DNA from: Atherix ibis | Taxonomy: Eukaryota; Arthropoda; Insecta; Diptera; Athericidae | Direction of reading: 5' to 3' | Length of the DNA stretch: 64,000 nucleotides | Assembly: GCA_958298945.1 (NCBI GenBank) | Contig: OY282605.1 | Location: 114,634,267 to 114,698,266 of the forward strand | Part shown: positions 24,245 through 35,884 of the stretch, in pieces | Layout of the letters: every line of letters starts with the position of its first letter | How positions within the stretch are numbered: position 1 is the stretch's first letter | Made by a program: the position numbers and the translations under genes | The notes under the pieces: generated by a model | Told to the model about the DNA's origin: nothing | What the model saw: only the letters and a program-made list of their open reading frames with translations | Database searches by the model: none

Positions 24245-24710
24245 TTATTTAAATAACTTAGAAGGGACATCTTGCAGGATATGTTTTTTTGGTGGTAATT
24301 TTCGATGATTTTTTTCGCACATTTCATGGTGAAATTCGGCCATGACTTGACGGATGTTGGATTTAAAATATTCTGAAATTTGTAGATTGTCTACATAAAT
24401 ACAATTTTTTACATAGCGCTGTAAGAAAAATTCCAACGACATAAAATTGCACAATTTTTAAGGTCAATTGATATCACCAAATCTCGAAATTACGCGTTCT
24501 GGGAACTTTTCACGCAATACAGCAAAACTTTCTCATATTATATAGCTTGTGGCATTATTTTATTAAAACTTCATGTAATCGTGTTTAAAATCTTTCAGTT
24601 TCAGACTAAAAAAAGTCTGAATTTAGAGTAACTCTCTTTTCTTTGTTATTTTAGAAAAAATGCATACCAATCCATTAATTTTTTGCGGATACAAATAAAG
24701 TAATCTTAAA
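24245..24710 (-). pseudogene. R7: DD41D transposase C-terminal relic
   Basis: The minus strand reads LREKFPERVISRFGDI, then a stretch with FMSLEFFLQRYVKNCIYVDN, then MAEFHHEMCEKNHRKLPPKK. The order matches DD41D C-termini (LREKFPGRxISRxGDxNWPPRS..LTPLDFFLWGYVK). The third catalytic position reads E (SLEFF). Upstream in sense, WYAFFSKITKKREL may be the central domain. It resembles the relic at 7 kb more than the one at 13.4 kb. Confidence 0.65.
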
Positions 24711-24979
24711 TAAAGTTTATCCTAATTAGTATATATAATGAACAAATATTAGATTACAGAGCTTTATTTTACGAACCGAGAATATAACTGTTTATAACGA
24801 GCAACACAAAAAATTACGAACAAATGTCCTCTTTTGTGAATAACTTTATGACGAACATTTCACTTGAACGGATTTGATTTGAAAGTAATTGAAATGCTTG
24901 GTGGAACCCTAAAATTCAATACTGTACGTCCAAATTGGTTTTTCAAATTCTACTATAAATCAAAAGTTTACTATTTAAT

Positions 24980-25470
24980 GTCATTTTTGATTGGTTGTAA
25001 GTGTTGTTAGTGTTAATAAAGTTCAAGTCTTTTTAGTCTCGTATAAAAATTTTAGGAGAGTCATTTATCGATTTTATATACTAGTAAGACTAATAGTATC
25101 AATAAGATATGGTTAATTTTTGACAGATGGTGAAGGTAACATGAATACTTTTTTACTCAATTTGGATATGGGATTAAAAATTACTAAAAGCTATTTGGAT
25201 ATTTGGTTGGTTATTATGGTTTTGGGATTTAGTTGAGGAAATAAAGATTATACAATATAAAAGTGGTCTAAGAATACTGCCTTGCGGAACACCAGCTGTG
25301 ATAGATGAAATTTTGGACATTTTCAAGTACTCGGAAATAGTTTTAGCAGAGGAAAGGAAACTTTAATCTTCCCAGACTAATCCAAGACATCAAAAGTGAT
25401 CAAGGATAATTCTGTAATTTTAAAAAATAGTTTAATATCATTTTAAATAGACTTGTTTGAAGATGAACAA
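24980..25470 (-). pseudogene. L6: Jockey-type reverse transcriptase fragment
   Basis: The minus strand reads KISSITAGVPQGSILRPLLY (motif B) near 25240-25310, and further on KSIHVTFTIC near 25140, matching the KSxHxTFTLRK segment of Jockey elements. The catalytic YADD region between them is not legible. Several stops and frame changes make it an old relic. Confidence 0.7.
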
Positions 25471-25661
25471 TAAGCTGATTGGATGTTTGGCTTAAAAATA
25501 GTTTTTCAGAGAAAATTTTTCGTGAGCAATAGAAAATAGGAGGTGCGAAATATAACATTTAAATTCTTAGTCTTGCATCAAGATTAATCAGTGTACACTT
25601 TATTTTTATTATTACTATTTAATAAGATATTATATTTCCTTAGAAAATCGAATTTTTAACC

Positions 25662-25699
25662 AGAAACTATTTGAATTTAAGCAAATTCAAATAGTTTCT
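25662..25699. repeat. Perfect 17-bp inverted repeat, 4-nt loop
   Basis: Arms 25662-25678 (agaaactatttgaattt) and 25683-25699 are exact reverse complements around aagc. It lies in AT-rich DNA and no larger element is visible around it. Confidence 0.9.
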
Positions 25700-27328
25700 T
25701 TAAGATAAGCCCAAAATTTAAGGATAAGCCAATTTAATTTTCAATTCAAAAACAAAAATTGCTGAAACCATTTTAAATCAATGTAAATATATATTTTCTG
25801 CATGAAAATTATAATTTACAATAACGACCATAATGCCGCCTACAACAAAATTCTGTTCAACCTTTTCCATCTGACATTTATAGTCGTGGCCATAAAAAAG
25901 TGATATATGATCACCGTTTGCTAATGAAGAGACTGACTTGCTCGTTGACGAAAACTTTAAAGTTTAATAGTCCAGTTTGGGGTGTAATAAAACTTCCATC
26001 TTAGGATCTGAATCACCAATTTTTTTGTACTTACAGTCTCGTAGGTTTTTTTTATTGTTGTTAGGAACATTCCTTAAGAAAATTGTACTATAAACCAGGA
26101 TGCAAAACTTAAAACTGCAAATATTTGCTGGTGTCAGTGAATTTTTTTTGTTTCTGAGAAGAAATATTTTCACACACTTACTTACGAGAAAATGAAGATG
26201 AGAAATCGTCTGTATTCTATCAGAATTGTTAAAAAATTTTACTTGCAAACAAAAATTTTTATAACACTTTCCATGTACATGCCATTAATTTTTTATGGAA
26301 TAAATATAATAAAAAAAAAACTTTAAACTGTAATATTTCTTGTAAGAAAATAAGAAAAATTTTTTAATTGCAAATAAAATTTTTAGTCTTATATACATTA
26401 ATATAAGATCATCTCATATTTTATGGCAAGTCAACATAATTTACAGTTAATACCATCATTATGACCAAAAGAAAAAAATTTCTCTACTTTATGGTAACAA
26501 AAATTTATAAAGCTTATCTCTTATTAGTGCAGAAAAATAAAACTTTTATTAACAATACGGTTTCCTTCTGTTTTCTTTGCAGTTTCGAAAAGAAAACCGC
26601 AACAAAAAAGCACAAATAATAAATGCATTTAAAAAAATATGCCAAATCATTATAAATAAATTCACAGTCGATTCAATGATTGCAAATGTACAAAAAAAAA
26701 AAGAAGAAAATTCTTTCTCAAAAGCATAAATTTAGAAAAAATTATAATAGCAAGTAAATAATTGTTAGTAATTTATATAAAATTCTAAATAAAAACCACT
26801 ACAATTAACAAACGAAAAGAATAGAGTAGATACATTAATTTATTGAATTTTTCCAATAATATAAGTTGTCCATAGTCGAAAGTGTTAAAACAAAACAAGA
26901 CATGACACAGTTTTTATTTGTTTTTATGCAATATTATTAGTTTTTCTTTTGTATTAGAGTTTTTAATATATGTGAAGATAAAATTCATTCAATAAAAATA
27001 GCACAAAATAGTTAAGTTAGCTGTGAAATTTCTATTTTTCTTGTAAAAATAATCAAAAATCGAATTTGAATTGAAAAGCAATCGTCAATTTTGTACAAAC
27101 CCAGTATGCATACGAATTTAATTTTTATTTATTTATTTGTCTTACACTCAAATTAAATCGATTTATTTAGCTTAGTCAAAGATAGAAATAATATGCGAAC
27201 AAAGAATTTTCAATTCAAATCAGGTTACAAGTCCTCACAAATGTTTTCTTTCTGGGGGTGGTGATATTTTTAAAATTTTGTTTTCTAAAACTTAAATCTT
27301 ATTGAATTCAATAGAAATATTAATTAAA
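25700..27328. other. AT-rich DNA without recognisable gene
   Basis: A more complex stretch at 25850-26260 has scattered open frames on both strands, but nothing matches a family I can name. Confidence 0.5.
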
Positions 27329-27330
27329 TG

Positions 27331-28611
27331 ACAGTTCGGCTGAAAAGTTTAGAACGTAACACAGTAGAAATATTTTTTTTTGCAAAATTCATTCTTATTA
27401 TTCAACATAGTTGCCTTCGAGGGCGATACAGCGATTATAGCGATCTTCCAACTTTTCGATACCATTTTTATAGTACTCTTTCTGTTTTGCCTCAAAATAG
27501 GCCTCAGTTTCATCATCGGTCTTAAATTTCTTGCCAGCGACCATTTTTTTGAGGTCTGCAAACAGGAAAAAGTCGCTGGGGGCCAGATCTGGAGAATATG
27601 GTGGATGGGGCAGCAATTCGTAGCCCAATTCATTGAGTTTGACCATCGTTTTCATCGACTTGTGACACGGTGCATTGTCTTGATGAAACAACACTTTTTT
27701 CTTCTTCAAATGAGGCCGTTTCTAAGCGATTTCTTTCTTCAAACGATCCAATAACGCTATATAATAGTCGCTGTTGATCGTCTGTCCCTTCTGGAGATAG
27801 TCAATGAATATTATACCATGCGCATCCCAAAATACAGACGCCATCACCTTGCCAACCGACTGTTGCGTCTTTCCACGCTTTGGATTCGGTTCGTCGCTCG
27901 CTCTCCACTCTGCCGACTGCCGATTGGACTCTGGAGTGTAGTAACGGAGCCATGTTTCATCCATTGTCACATATCGACGCAAAAATTCGGGTTTATTGTG
28001 CTTGAACAGCTCCAAACACTGCTCAGAATCATCAACACGTTGTTGTTTTTGGTCCACAGTGAGCTCACGTGAGTCCTACTTTGCACACAGCTTTCGCATG
28101 CCCAAATATTCATGCACGATATGTCCAATACGCTCTTTCGATAACTTCAGAGTCTCAGCTATCTCGCTCAACTTCACTTTACGGTCATTTAAAATTGTTT
28201 TGTAGATTTTTTTTATGTTTTCTGCCGTTACCACCTCTTTTGGGCGTCCACTGCGTTCTGCATCAACTGTGCTCGTACGACCAGTTCGAAATTGACGAAA
28301 CCAATATTCCACAATTGAAATAGCTGGATCAGAGTCCGGATAACGTTTGTCAAACCATGCTTTGGTTACCACTGTTTTTTTTTCATCAAAAAGCAATGCT
28401 TTATCAATACACGAAATTCGTCTTTATCCATTTTTTTTTTCAATAACAAAAGTTGCTCCACTCAAAATGCTATACCTCCCGATCCAATCGACCGATTGCT
28501 GTCAAATTTTGACAGGAATCATTTAAAGCATGGTGCTTCGTGATAATTAAGTAGATTTTTGCAAGAGGCGCCATCTAGACGTCACCGTTCTAAACTTTTC
28601 AGCCGAACTGT
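27331..28611 (-). mobile_element. M9: full-length mariner (DD34D)
   Basis: Inverted ends acagttcggctgaaaagttt (left) and aaacttttcagccgaactgt (right) match over at least 20 bp. TA follows the right end (28612-28613); on the left the dinucleotide reads TG, a decayed TA. Length 1281 bp. It encodes the transposase at 27398-28431 on the minus strand. No second copy is present in the window. Confidence 0.92.
27398..28431 (-). pseudogene. Mariner transposase M9, triad intact, one slip and two stops
   Basis: The ATG at 28431 starts MDKDEFRVLIKHCFLMKKK. A run of nine A residues at 28375-28383 (sense) puts the rest out of frame; ten would keep MKKK-TVVTKAWF continuous. The total length of 1034 nt is one short of a whole number of codons, which agrees. 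Then SIVEYWFRQFRTGRTSTVDA, RIGHIVHEYLGMRKLCAK, a TAG in place of an expected W, and a second TAG before KRPHLKKKK. Catalytic motifs MDETW, HQDNAPCH and APSDFFLF are intact with 34 residues between the last two. It ends LEDRYNRCIALEGNYVE. Relatively few lesions suggest moderate age. Confidence 0.9.
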
Positions 28612-28662
28612 TACTAATATTATAATAATTTTAACTAAAATAAGTTATTTGATAATATTATA

Positions 28663-29365
28663 CGAGGTCCATTCAAAAAGTATCGCGAATTTTGAATTTC
28701 CGCGGCAAGGTCGGCCATTTTGAATATTCAGTTAGTTTTTGACAGTTGCTTTGCTTGCACGTGTTTTGGCTCGTCTTCGATTTTTGCCCATTTTTGACCA
28801 AAAACAGCATCGCATTAACATTGCTGAGGAGCTGTTGGACTCTGTCCGCGACGATCCAAATTTCCTCCAGAGGATCATAACTGATGACGACTCATGGGTG
28901 TATGGTTATGACGTGGAAACTAAATTTCAATTATCCCAATGATGACAGGTTTCTTCGACTGCAGTTTTCTTCGATTGCAGGGGCGTGGTACATCATGAGT
29001 CCTTGCCATAGGGTAGAACGGTTAATAAGGAATATTGTCTGCAAGTTATGTGGAAGTTTTTGGTCAAAAACAACACACTAATAATGCTGCAGCCACCGTA
29101 TTCGCCAGATCTGGCCCCCTGTGATTTTTTCTTGTTCCCGAAACAGATTTTTTGATCCATTTTTTGGAATGGGCAAAAATCGAAGACGAGCCAAAACACG
29201 TGGAAGCAAAGCATCTGTCAAAAATAAACTGAACATTTAAAATGGCCGAACTTATCGACATAAGTAAGAAACATGAGTACCAACATAACGCCACAAAAAA
29301 TCGAAAATCTAATATACGTAACCCGCGGAAATTCAAAATTCGCAATACTTTTTTAACAGACATCG
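28663..29365. mobile_element. M1c: fold-back derivative of mariner family M1
   Basis: TA at 28661-28662 and 29366-29367 flank a 703-bp element. The left 130 bp (cgaggtccattcaaaaagta to ttcgatttttgccca) and the right 220 bp (29143-29365, in inverse) both correspond to the 5' end of family M1 as seen at 6.6-6.9 and 48.1-48.4 kb. The true 3' end is absent. Between them, plus-strand text carries parts of the transposase: KQHRINIAEELLDSV, ITDDDSWVYGYDVETK, then PPYSPDLAPCDFFLFPK, with HHDN and other parts deleted. The left arm lacks about 80 bp present in the right arm. Confidence 0.85.
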
Positions 29366-29479
29366 TATTGTTAAAAGTATTTTTCGTACCACCTATTTTC
29401 TTTTACTTTGGAAATTTTCAGTTATCAAAATTATTCTCAAACTCAAAGAACCAATAAATTCTCTAACTTAGTATAGACC

Positions 29480-30090
29480 TATTAATTTTGTTTAAAAAGC
29501 TCTTCTAAAAATGCCTTTACCCTATTCTTTGAAGATGCTAAAATTATTCCTGATCACCAGACTGCCACCTATACTAACAATAACCCAAAATACCTACAAT
29601 CCCATATTAAAAATCATAATAACTGGTTTAAGAGGTGAAGAGTGAAGGTAAATAAGCAGAAAAGTGTTCATATTACCTTTACCCTCTGCAAAGATCCGCC
29701 CATTCCAACTTACTTGGACTCCTCACAAATATTTTTTAGCAACTACTTAGACAACTAGACAATAGGTCAAAACTAACATTTAAAAATAAACTTTTCATAT
29801 ACAACATAATTTTAAAACCGATCTGGACTTACAGAATGATACTCTAGGATTCTACTAAGTATTCCTATTCCTTTCTTATCCAATCATTTCAATCCAAACA
29901 CCTCTGAAAAATCAATGATGCTGTGTTCGTTTTCGTAACCTTTATTTTTAACTTATGTGCTTCTCGTTATAAAAAGTTTCATTGCCGATCATCCTGTGAC
30001 TATAAATACTCCTCTGTTACTTTTCCCATAAAGACTAACTGCTGTTTAAAGAGAAATTGGCCAAGAGATCCCTTGCGGTGTTAATATAAT
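29480..30090 (+). pseudogene. L4: Jockey-type reverse transcriptase C-terminal half
   Basis: The plus strand reads FFEDAKIIPDHQTATYTNNN (the place of FADDTA with both aspartates disturbed), LQSHIKNHNNWFKRWRVKVN, KQKSVHITFTLCKDPPIP, ILKPIWTYR, QSKHL-KINDAVF and finally NCCLKRNWPRDPLR. Order and spacing match the thumb and C-terminus of Jockey-clade ORF2. Stops and frameshifts are frequent. Confidence 0.75.
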
Positions 30091-31252
30091 ATGATGCGTT
30101 AAATAGAGAAACACCGATTTGTGTTTACTCTCGCATGTTCCTCACCTATCATTGTGATGTCTGTGTCATAAAATCTGCTTATTGTAAACATGAAATAAAA
30201 GCTAAAAATAAAATTAAATGAAAAATTGAATAGTTTCTATTTAAAGTATCTATTTTTAGTACAAATATTAATAATTTCTTATTTAATATTATTTAGTTTG
30301 GTATTAAACAAAATCGACAGAGAGCGACAATGCACTTTTCATTTTTATAAACGCACCATAAAATTTTTGCAAGGTTCGCGTCTAGGCTTAAATAGGAATT
30401 ATGGTTATTTTTTTTTTTAAATAATTATAAATTATTATTGCAGTTATTTTTATTGATTACTTAAAAAAATGTAAATTATTTTAATAGTAAATATTGTATT
30501 TTTTTTTTGTTGAAAACTTATCAAAGTAACGTAGTTTCAAATAAAAACGGTCTTTTTTTTCTTGAAGGAAATGCTTTTGCAAATTATTTAAAAATCACAT
30601 AAAAATATTTCGAAACTGCTTAAATAGGAAAAAATATAGTTTATTTAATTTAAAATAATAATATTCGAGGTTATGAGATATTAATAAATTTCAATACATT
30701 ATTTTCTGCATCCAAGATATTTGCAACTACAAGCACCCAATAGTTAAACAATAAGTTTATTATGCTTCAAAATTAATAACAAAATCACCATCTTTTGATT
30801 TGTAATTTTAATTTATAAATATTAATATTTATGTGAAAAAAATACATATTTTAATATAACTATAGATAAATTTGTCAAATCATTCGTTATGGAATGGATT
30901 TATTTACTTTCAACTTTGTTTTTGCAGACTAATTTTACCAAATGATGAAATTTTCTAATATATATATTATTAGCCAAATTAATTTCTAACACATAAATAT
31001 AGCAGTATAATTAATAGGAAAATTGTATTAAATTTTCATAACTGAATAACAAATCAGTATTATAAGCAGCGGACGCATGGTATTAGTTTATAAAGGATGC
31101 AGGCGTCACAAAACAACTCCAAAGAACAATCGGGCAATTATAAATTTTATACCGAAAAATCTTCAGACTGTATCTAAGGAATTCATAATTAGCCTATAAT
31201 AAGATATTAAATAATTTTCAAAAATCTGAACGCACGTTAATTAAAATTAATA
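30091..31252. other. AT-rich DNA without recognisable gene
   Basis: No coding or element motifs recognised. Confidence 0.5.
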
Positions 31253-31965
31253 ACCGTTTTTTTTTTCAACATAATCTCCTTTTAGCTCTATACACTTTTC
31301 CAACCGTTTTTCCAAAATTTTTTGGAAAAAAAAAATATCGACAAAGGAATTCCGCAGGATTGCGATGAAAGAGTGCCAACATAGCCTCAGAGTCCACTAC
31401 ACGATTGCGCTTATTCTCCTCTGAGAGCAAACGCGGCACCCATCTTGTCGACATTTTTTTCACAGACAATATTTCATGCAAATTTGAAGCGACTGTACCT
31501 TGTGATACGTGTATGCCCGTGGCCTCAACTAATTCGCGCACTTTAATTCGCCGATCGTTCAAAATCAGATCGTGGATTTTGTCGATGATTTCAGGAGTAG
31601 ACACCTCAACTGGGCGTCCTGAACGATGTTCATCTTTTGTGGATGAACGGCCACGTTTAAATTCATTCACCCAATTGTAAACCATCGCAAACACAGGTGC
31701 AGATGTGCCATGAACTGCATCCAACTCGGCTTTGATTTCTTTCGAACTTAAACCTTTCAAATGGAGATGTTTGATGACAGCCCTAAACTCGCTTTTTTCC
31801 ATTGTTATGCACAAATAAATGTCGTTAACTTTAATCTACGCTATGGATTGAGCTGAAATTTTGACAGCTTTCCTGTTAATAATGCTACAAACAAAAAAAA
31901 AAATCTTTACCGACACTACGAGCGCAATTTCTTAGATTTTCTAAGGACTTATTGAACGACCCTCG
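31253..31965 (-). mobile_element. M8a: internally deleted mariner (DD34D)
   Basis: The right end aaggacttattgaacgaccc..cg is followed by TA (31966-31967); the left terminal repeat is lost. The minus-strand ATG at 31802 opens MEKSEFRAVIKHLHLKGLSS, nearly the same as the full copy at 41.4 kb. The frame is clean through the helix-turn-helix region to RNPAEFLCRY. There it jumps, through a short ccaaaaaattttgg-containing filler, to the last C-terminal residues (VGKVYRAKRRLC). The whole catalytic core is missing. Such internal deletions are typical of incomplete gap repair after mariner excision. Confidence 0.88.
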
Positions 31966-32539
31966 TATTAAGAGACGTAGAGATCCGGGGCTTAACACGT
32001 GGTTTACCACTTCTCTAGACAACTTATAAATTAAATTCATTAAATAGAACTACAACACCTATTTTTGAAAAAAAACCATGCCCCCATTATGCAGCATGGG
32101 AAATACCCCCAATTTGAAGGTCTTGATATGATGATTACCCAAAACAAACCACTAAGTTATTACCGACTTGGTACGAAAAACTAAAATTCATCGTCCGGAA
32201 TGTGTCAGAGTACCAAAAGCGGGATTAAGGTGAGTCGATACAGTGGCTCATTTTCCGATGGAGTCAATCCTAATCAAAACTGGTCGAAAACCCATCTCTC
32301 TGCACCTTCACAAAGCCCCAACCGAAACTATTTATAATAAGCTTTGCTTTCCTAATCAAGTCCTCCATAATTCAGCTAAAATTGATATTATAACTATCCC
32401 CAACACAAAAAATAATAATCTCAAGCATTAGAGGCAGATCCTTTCACTTTCAAATATTGCAAGCCCTGGTTAAGAATATCTACGTATCTAAATTGGTTCA
32501 AAAAGGCTTTTACCAACCCATCTATTTATAGGCAACTTT

Positions 32540-33190
32540 TTTTCAAACTTTTTTTCGAACAGTTAAACATGCTCGAAGAATGTTTATTTCTATTCATTGG
32601 TACGGCGACCGACCTTAGTACAAATTTTATTGCAGTTATCGAGGTCAGTGGAACCCAAATCCGTGATCGGCACTGTAGAGTCTTGCAAAGGTGGATGTTA
32701 ATGTTGCTATCGGTTTTATCAATAAACGCAATATCATCATTTTTACTGATAGCCAAGCCTTTGCGGTCCTGTACTCAACTAGATTCGATATTGCCTACTA
32801 AACAAGGCATGTAAGAATTATGGAAAATTAACATGCTGAAAAAACTTTCCGACATTCTGTACTCACAACTAATTCTAATATTTCTTGCTTATTAACGTAA
32901 AAATTAAGACTGGACTAATAGTGGGACCTGTTTAGTATCTAAATTCCCAACTATCAACAATACAGTCTACTCATTATCCTTACCAAAATTCAGGACATGA
33001 CTACTTCTCAGAATTCAGCTGTTACTCATAACAATATTTTTAGAAACCACACACGTCCTATCTGCCAATCCTGTGGCGATCCGCTAACTATGACATATAT
33101 ATTTTCCGAATGTCAGCAAACTAAGAAATTCTTTTTGAGCAGGATTGCTACCATTGTGGAGCTCCTGCAACTACTAAACTTGTAGTTACC
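32540..33190 (+). pseudogene. L2: RNase H-bearing LINE, 3' end relic
   Basis: The plus strand reads VNVAIGFINKRNIIIFTDSQ AFAVL near 32695-32775, an RNase H core motif (IFTDSQAA). Near 33055-33115 it reads PICQSCGDPLTMTYIFSEC, the zinc-knuckle-like segment after RNase H. Between them the frame is broken. The stretch 31970-32540 may hold more of the same element, but I could not identify motifs there. A further, shorter relative is at 62.1-62.3 kb. Confidence 0.65.
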
Positions 33191-33214
33191 ATATAATCTC
33201 ATAGTCTAAGAGGG

Positions 33215-33440
33215 ACCTTACATAAAAACAAACCAAGCATATATCAAAATTTTTAAATGGCCATCACAGTTTCTAGACCTAAACCCCATTAAGGACTTGT
33301 GGGAGACACTCTTAAAAAGTAGTGTAGAGAAAAAAGGAAAAATAGTCCTGATGTTGATAATACTAAGTGCACAGGTTTTGTACAGCACTGTATGCGAAAA
33401 AATTAATATTTTATCAAACTTAGATAATATTACTATAAAA
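33215..33440 (+). pseudogene. Tc1-type transposase C-terminal fragment
   Basis: The plus strand reads KWPSQFLDLNPIKDLWETLL, matching the WPxQSPDLNPIENLWxxLK motif that carries the third catalytic residue of DD34E Tc1 elements. Here the glutamate of NPIE is lysine. No terminal repeats or other domains are seen. This is the only Tc1-like trace noticed in the window. Confidence 0.65.
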
Positions 33441-34565
33441 AATTGATCATAACTCTTTGACTTATGAAAATTATTATCGAATAAACTATAAAAATATTTA
33501 AATGTGTTGAAAGTTTTATTGTGACTAGTCATGGTATAATTTGAAAGTGATAAAATTATTTAAATATAGTCTTAAAAATAAAAAAAAAATAACATGAATT
33601 TTCTAAAATTATTATACGATAAGAAAAAATTTACTATCTGTTTGTTAAAACTGCATTCAAATGTGACCTATGCACCTCAAAACATAAAACACAACGGGTC
33701 CATCAAAAAACTGTTAAGCTTTAATTGACCTGTGCACAGATACCAACCACAGAACGTATCACGCATCCTGAACTGTTTACGCTTTAATTTATGAGTTTCG
33801 GTAATTTCCCGATTGATTTGTAACTTCTACAATTTTATGGGAATATTCAAGGTGTCATTAATACACTATCTAAAATTATGAATAGATCGTTCCCGATGAC
33901 ACGCAAATAAATTATTTTTTTTATCATAAAATTTCATCGAAAAGTATTAAATTACAAAAATAATATCATTATTAATTTATTCGGTTTTTTTTTTCGCGCA
34001 TAAAATCTTTTCGAAAACAATATTTTTATTCTTTTAGTTTTAAAAATTATAATAAAAAAACAGTTCAGAAATATGCACCACCGAATAGGGTCACATCCAC
34101 GTGGCTTGTTTAGAATGAGTTAACAAGAAAAAAACCCATTCTAAAAGAGAAAAAATTTTAATTTCAAAACACCTGTTCTTCGATTTTTATTGATTTTAAA
34201 ATGACATAAACTTAGTTTATAGTATAACTATAAAATATATGATAATAAATAGATAATCTTCAAGTATAAAATTTCTTAAAAAACACACAATTTTTTTTTA
34301 TATATTTTGATATTTTACTAGAGTTTAAAAAAAAAATAGATTATATTCAATTCAAGATATCATATTTTAATTAAATCGGAATTTTTAGAAAGAGGGTTTT
34401 TGTTTTCAACTTTATTATCAAATAACTATTGGAGTCTATTAAATAAAACCCATAATTTTAGTGAATATTTATGATTAATTTTGTTGCCTTTAAAATTGGT
34501 TTGATCTGAAGTAATTTATTGATTAATCCACTTTTAGAAATACTTTTCTTAACCACTTATTGGTA
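33441..34565. other. AT-rich DNA without recognisable gene
   Basis: A slightly more complex segment lies at 33650-33800, and a short one at 34070-34130. Neither is recognised. Confidence 0.5.
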
Positions 34566-35106
34566 TAGGGTGGTCCATCTAGCGGTTCCATTTTGAACAA
34601 CTATTTATTTGAAGTACTAGAGTGTTAAATGTCAACACGAATTGACAGATTGTTAGTTGACAGTCTGAATTTTACGAAATGGTAATCCATACGCTTGAAA
34701 AAAAATGGGAAATATTGAGAACTTACTTCCAAAGTGGTAATTCTTCAACCCAAACTGTGAGAAATTTAAAAAAAAATGTGGATAAATTCATCTTTAAAAA
34801 TGTGAGAACTTGTGGATAAATTCATGAAGCGAGTTCGCGAATCTGGTTTGTTGGTTCGTGTACGATCGAGAATATTGCCGCCATTGCTGAAAATGTCCGT
34901 GATCATCCATCAACATCAACTCGTCACCGTTCTCAGGAATTCAACATTTCTTGCACTTCTCTATTGAGAATTTTGCACAAAGCCCACGGTATGAAAGCTT
35001 ACAAAGTTCAATTAGTCCAACAACTAATGCCGCATAACCATCCGATGCGTTTTCGGTTTGCCCAATGGGCTCAAGATCAATTGGCCGAAGATGAGCATTT
35101 TTACCG

Positions 35107-35152
35107 AAAAATCATTTTTTCGAATGAGGAAAAATCATTTTTTCGAATGAAA
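35107..35152. repeat. 23-bp tandem duplication
   Basis: aaaaatcattttttcgaatga starts at 35107 and again at 35130. It lies in the catalytic-1 region of the DD41D transposase. Confidence 0.85.
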
Positions 35153-35413
35153 AACAAAATTGTCGCATCTGGGGCTCAGAAAATCCATACGTCACCATGG
35201 AAAAGCCGATGCATACACAACGAATCACGGTTTAATGCGGATTTTGGGGTGGAGGCATCATTGGCCCGTTTTTCTTCGAAAACGATGAAGGAGCCGCCGT
35301 TACGGTCAATGGTGAGCGCTATCGTGGCATGCTTAATAAATTTTTGTTTCCAAAAGTTGAAGAGAATGGCATAGACGACATTTGGTTTCAACAGGATGGG
35401 GCCACTTGCCACA

Positions 35414-35568
35414 CAGCCAACGTAACAATCCAACTTTTGGGCACTGCTTTCGAAAACCAAATAATAAACAGCCAACGTAACAATCCAACTTTTGGGCACT
35501 GCTTTCGAAAACCAAATAATAAACAGCCAACGTAACAATCCAACTTTTGGGCACTGCTTTCGAAAACC
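35414..35568. repeat. 55-bp tandem repeat, 2.8 copies
   Basis: Units begin cagccaacgtaacaatccaa at 35414, 35469 and 35524 and appear identical. The period of 55 is not a multiple of three, so each unit shifts the transposase frame. Confidence 0.95.
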
Positions 35569-35884
35569 GATAGATTATTTTCTGTAGTGAGTCGTTAAGG
35601 ATAAATGTTACGCAAGCCACCCAGAGGCAATTGAAACCTTGAAATCAAAGTTGCCATTGAAGAGATACAGGCCCGGACAATCGAAAATGTACTGAAAAAT
35701 TGGGTCGAGCGAATGGGGTACTGTAAGGCGAGCCGTGGCAGTATTTTAAATGATGTTGTGCTTTATTCTTAAATTTCAAAGTTCAATCTTTCTAATAAAA
35801 CCAGAAATTTAAAAAAATATACACTAGTTTTTTCTCTTTATTTACTTTTTAAAATGCAACTTCTAAAAGTTCCACCTTGTATTA

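Larger units (their letters stand above)
34679..35772 (+). pseudogene. DD41D transposase R3, broken by tandem duplications
   Basis: MVIHTLEKKWEILRTYFQSG begins the N-terminal domain. NIAAIAENVRDHPSTSTRHR, SQEFNISCTSLLRILHKAHG and WAQDQLAEDEHFYRKIIFSN follow. The expected SDEAHF reads SNEEKSFF because a 23-bp tandem duplication (35107-35152) disturbs it. Then the frame giving FWGGGIIGPFFFENDEGAAV and WFQQDGATCHTANV (catalytic-2) is followed by a 55-bp unit present 2.8 times (35414-35568), which destroys the segment before catalytic-3. C-terminal text is IENVLKNWVERMGYCKASRG and a stop after VVLYS. Confidence 0.82.
34568..35879 (+). mobile_element. R3: DD41D element with terminal repeats
   Basis: The left end gggtggtccatctagcggtt after TA (34566-34567) and the right end ttctaaaagttccaccttg before TA (35880-35881) are imperfect inverted repeats of about 40 bp. 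Length about 1.31 kb. Its ends and protein differ clearly from the DD41D copy at 13.4 kb, so it belongs to another subfamily. Confidence 0.82.

Noticed and set aside
25850..26260. Possible gene with open frames on both strands
   Set aside because: The translations match no family I recognise and several stops break every longer frame.
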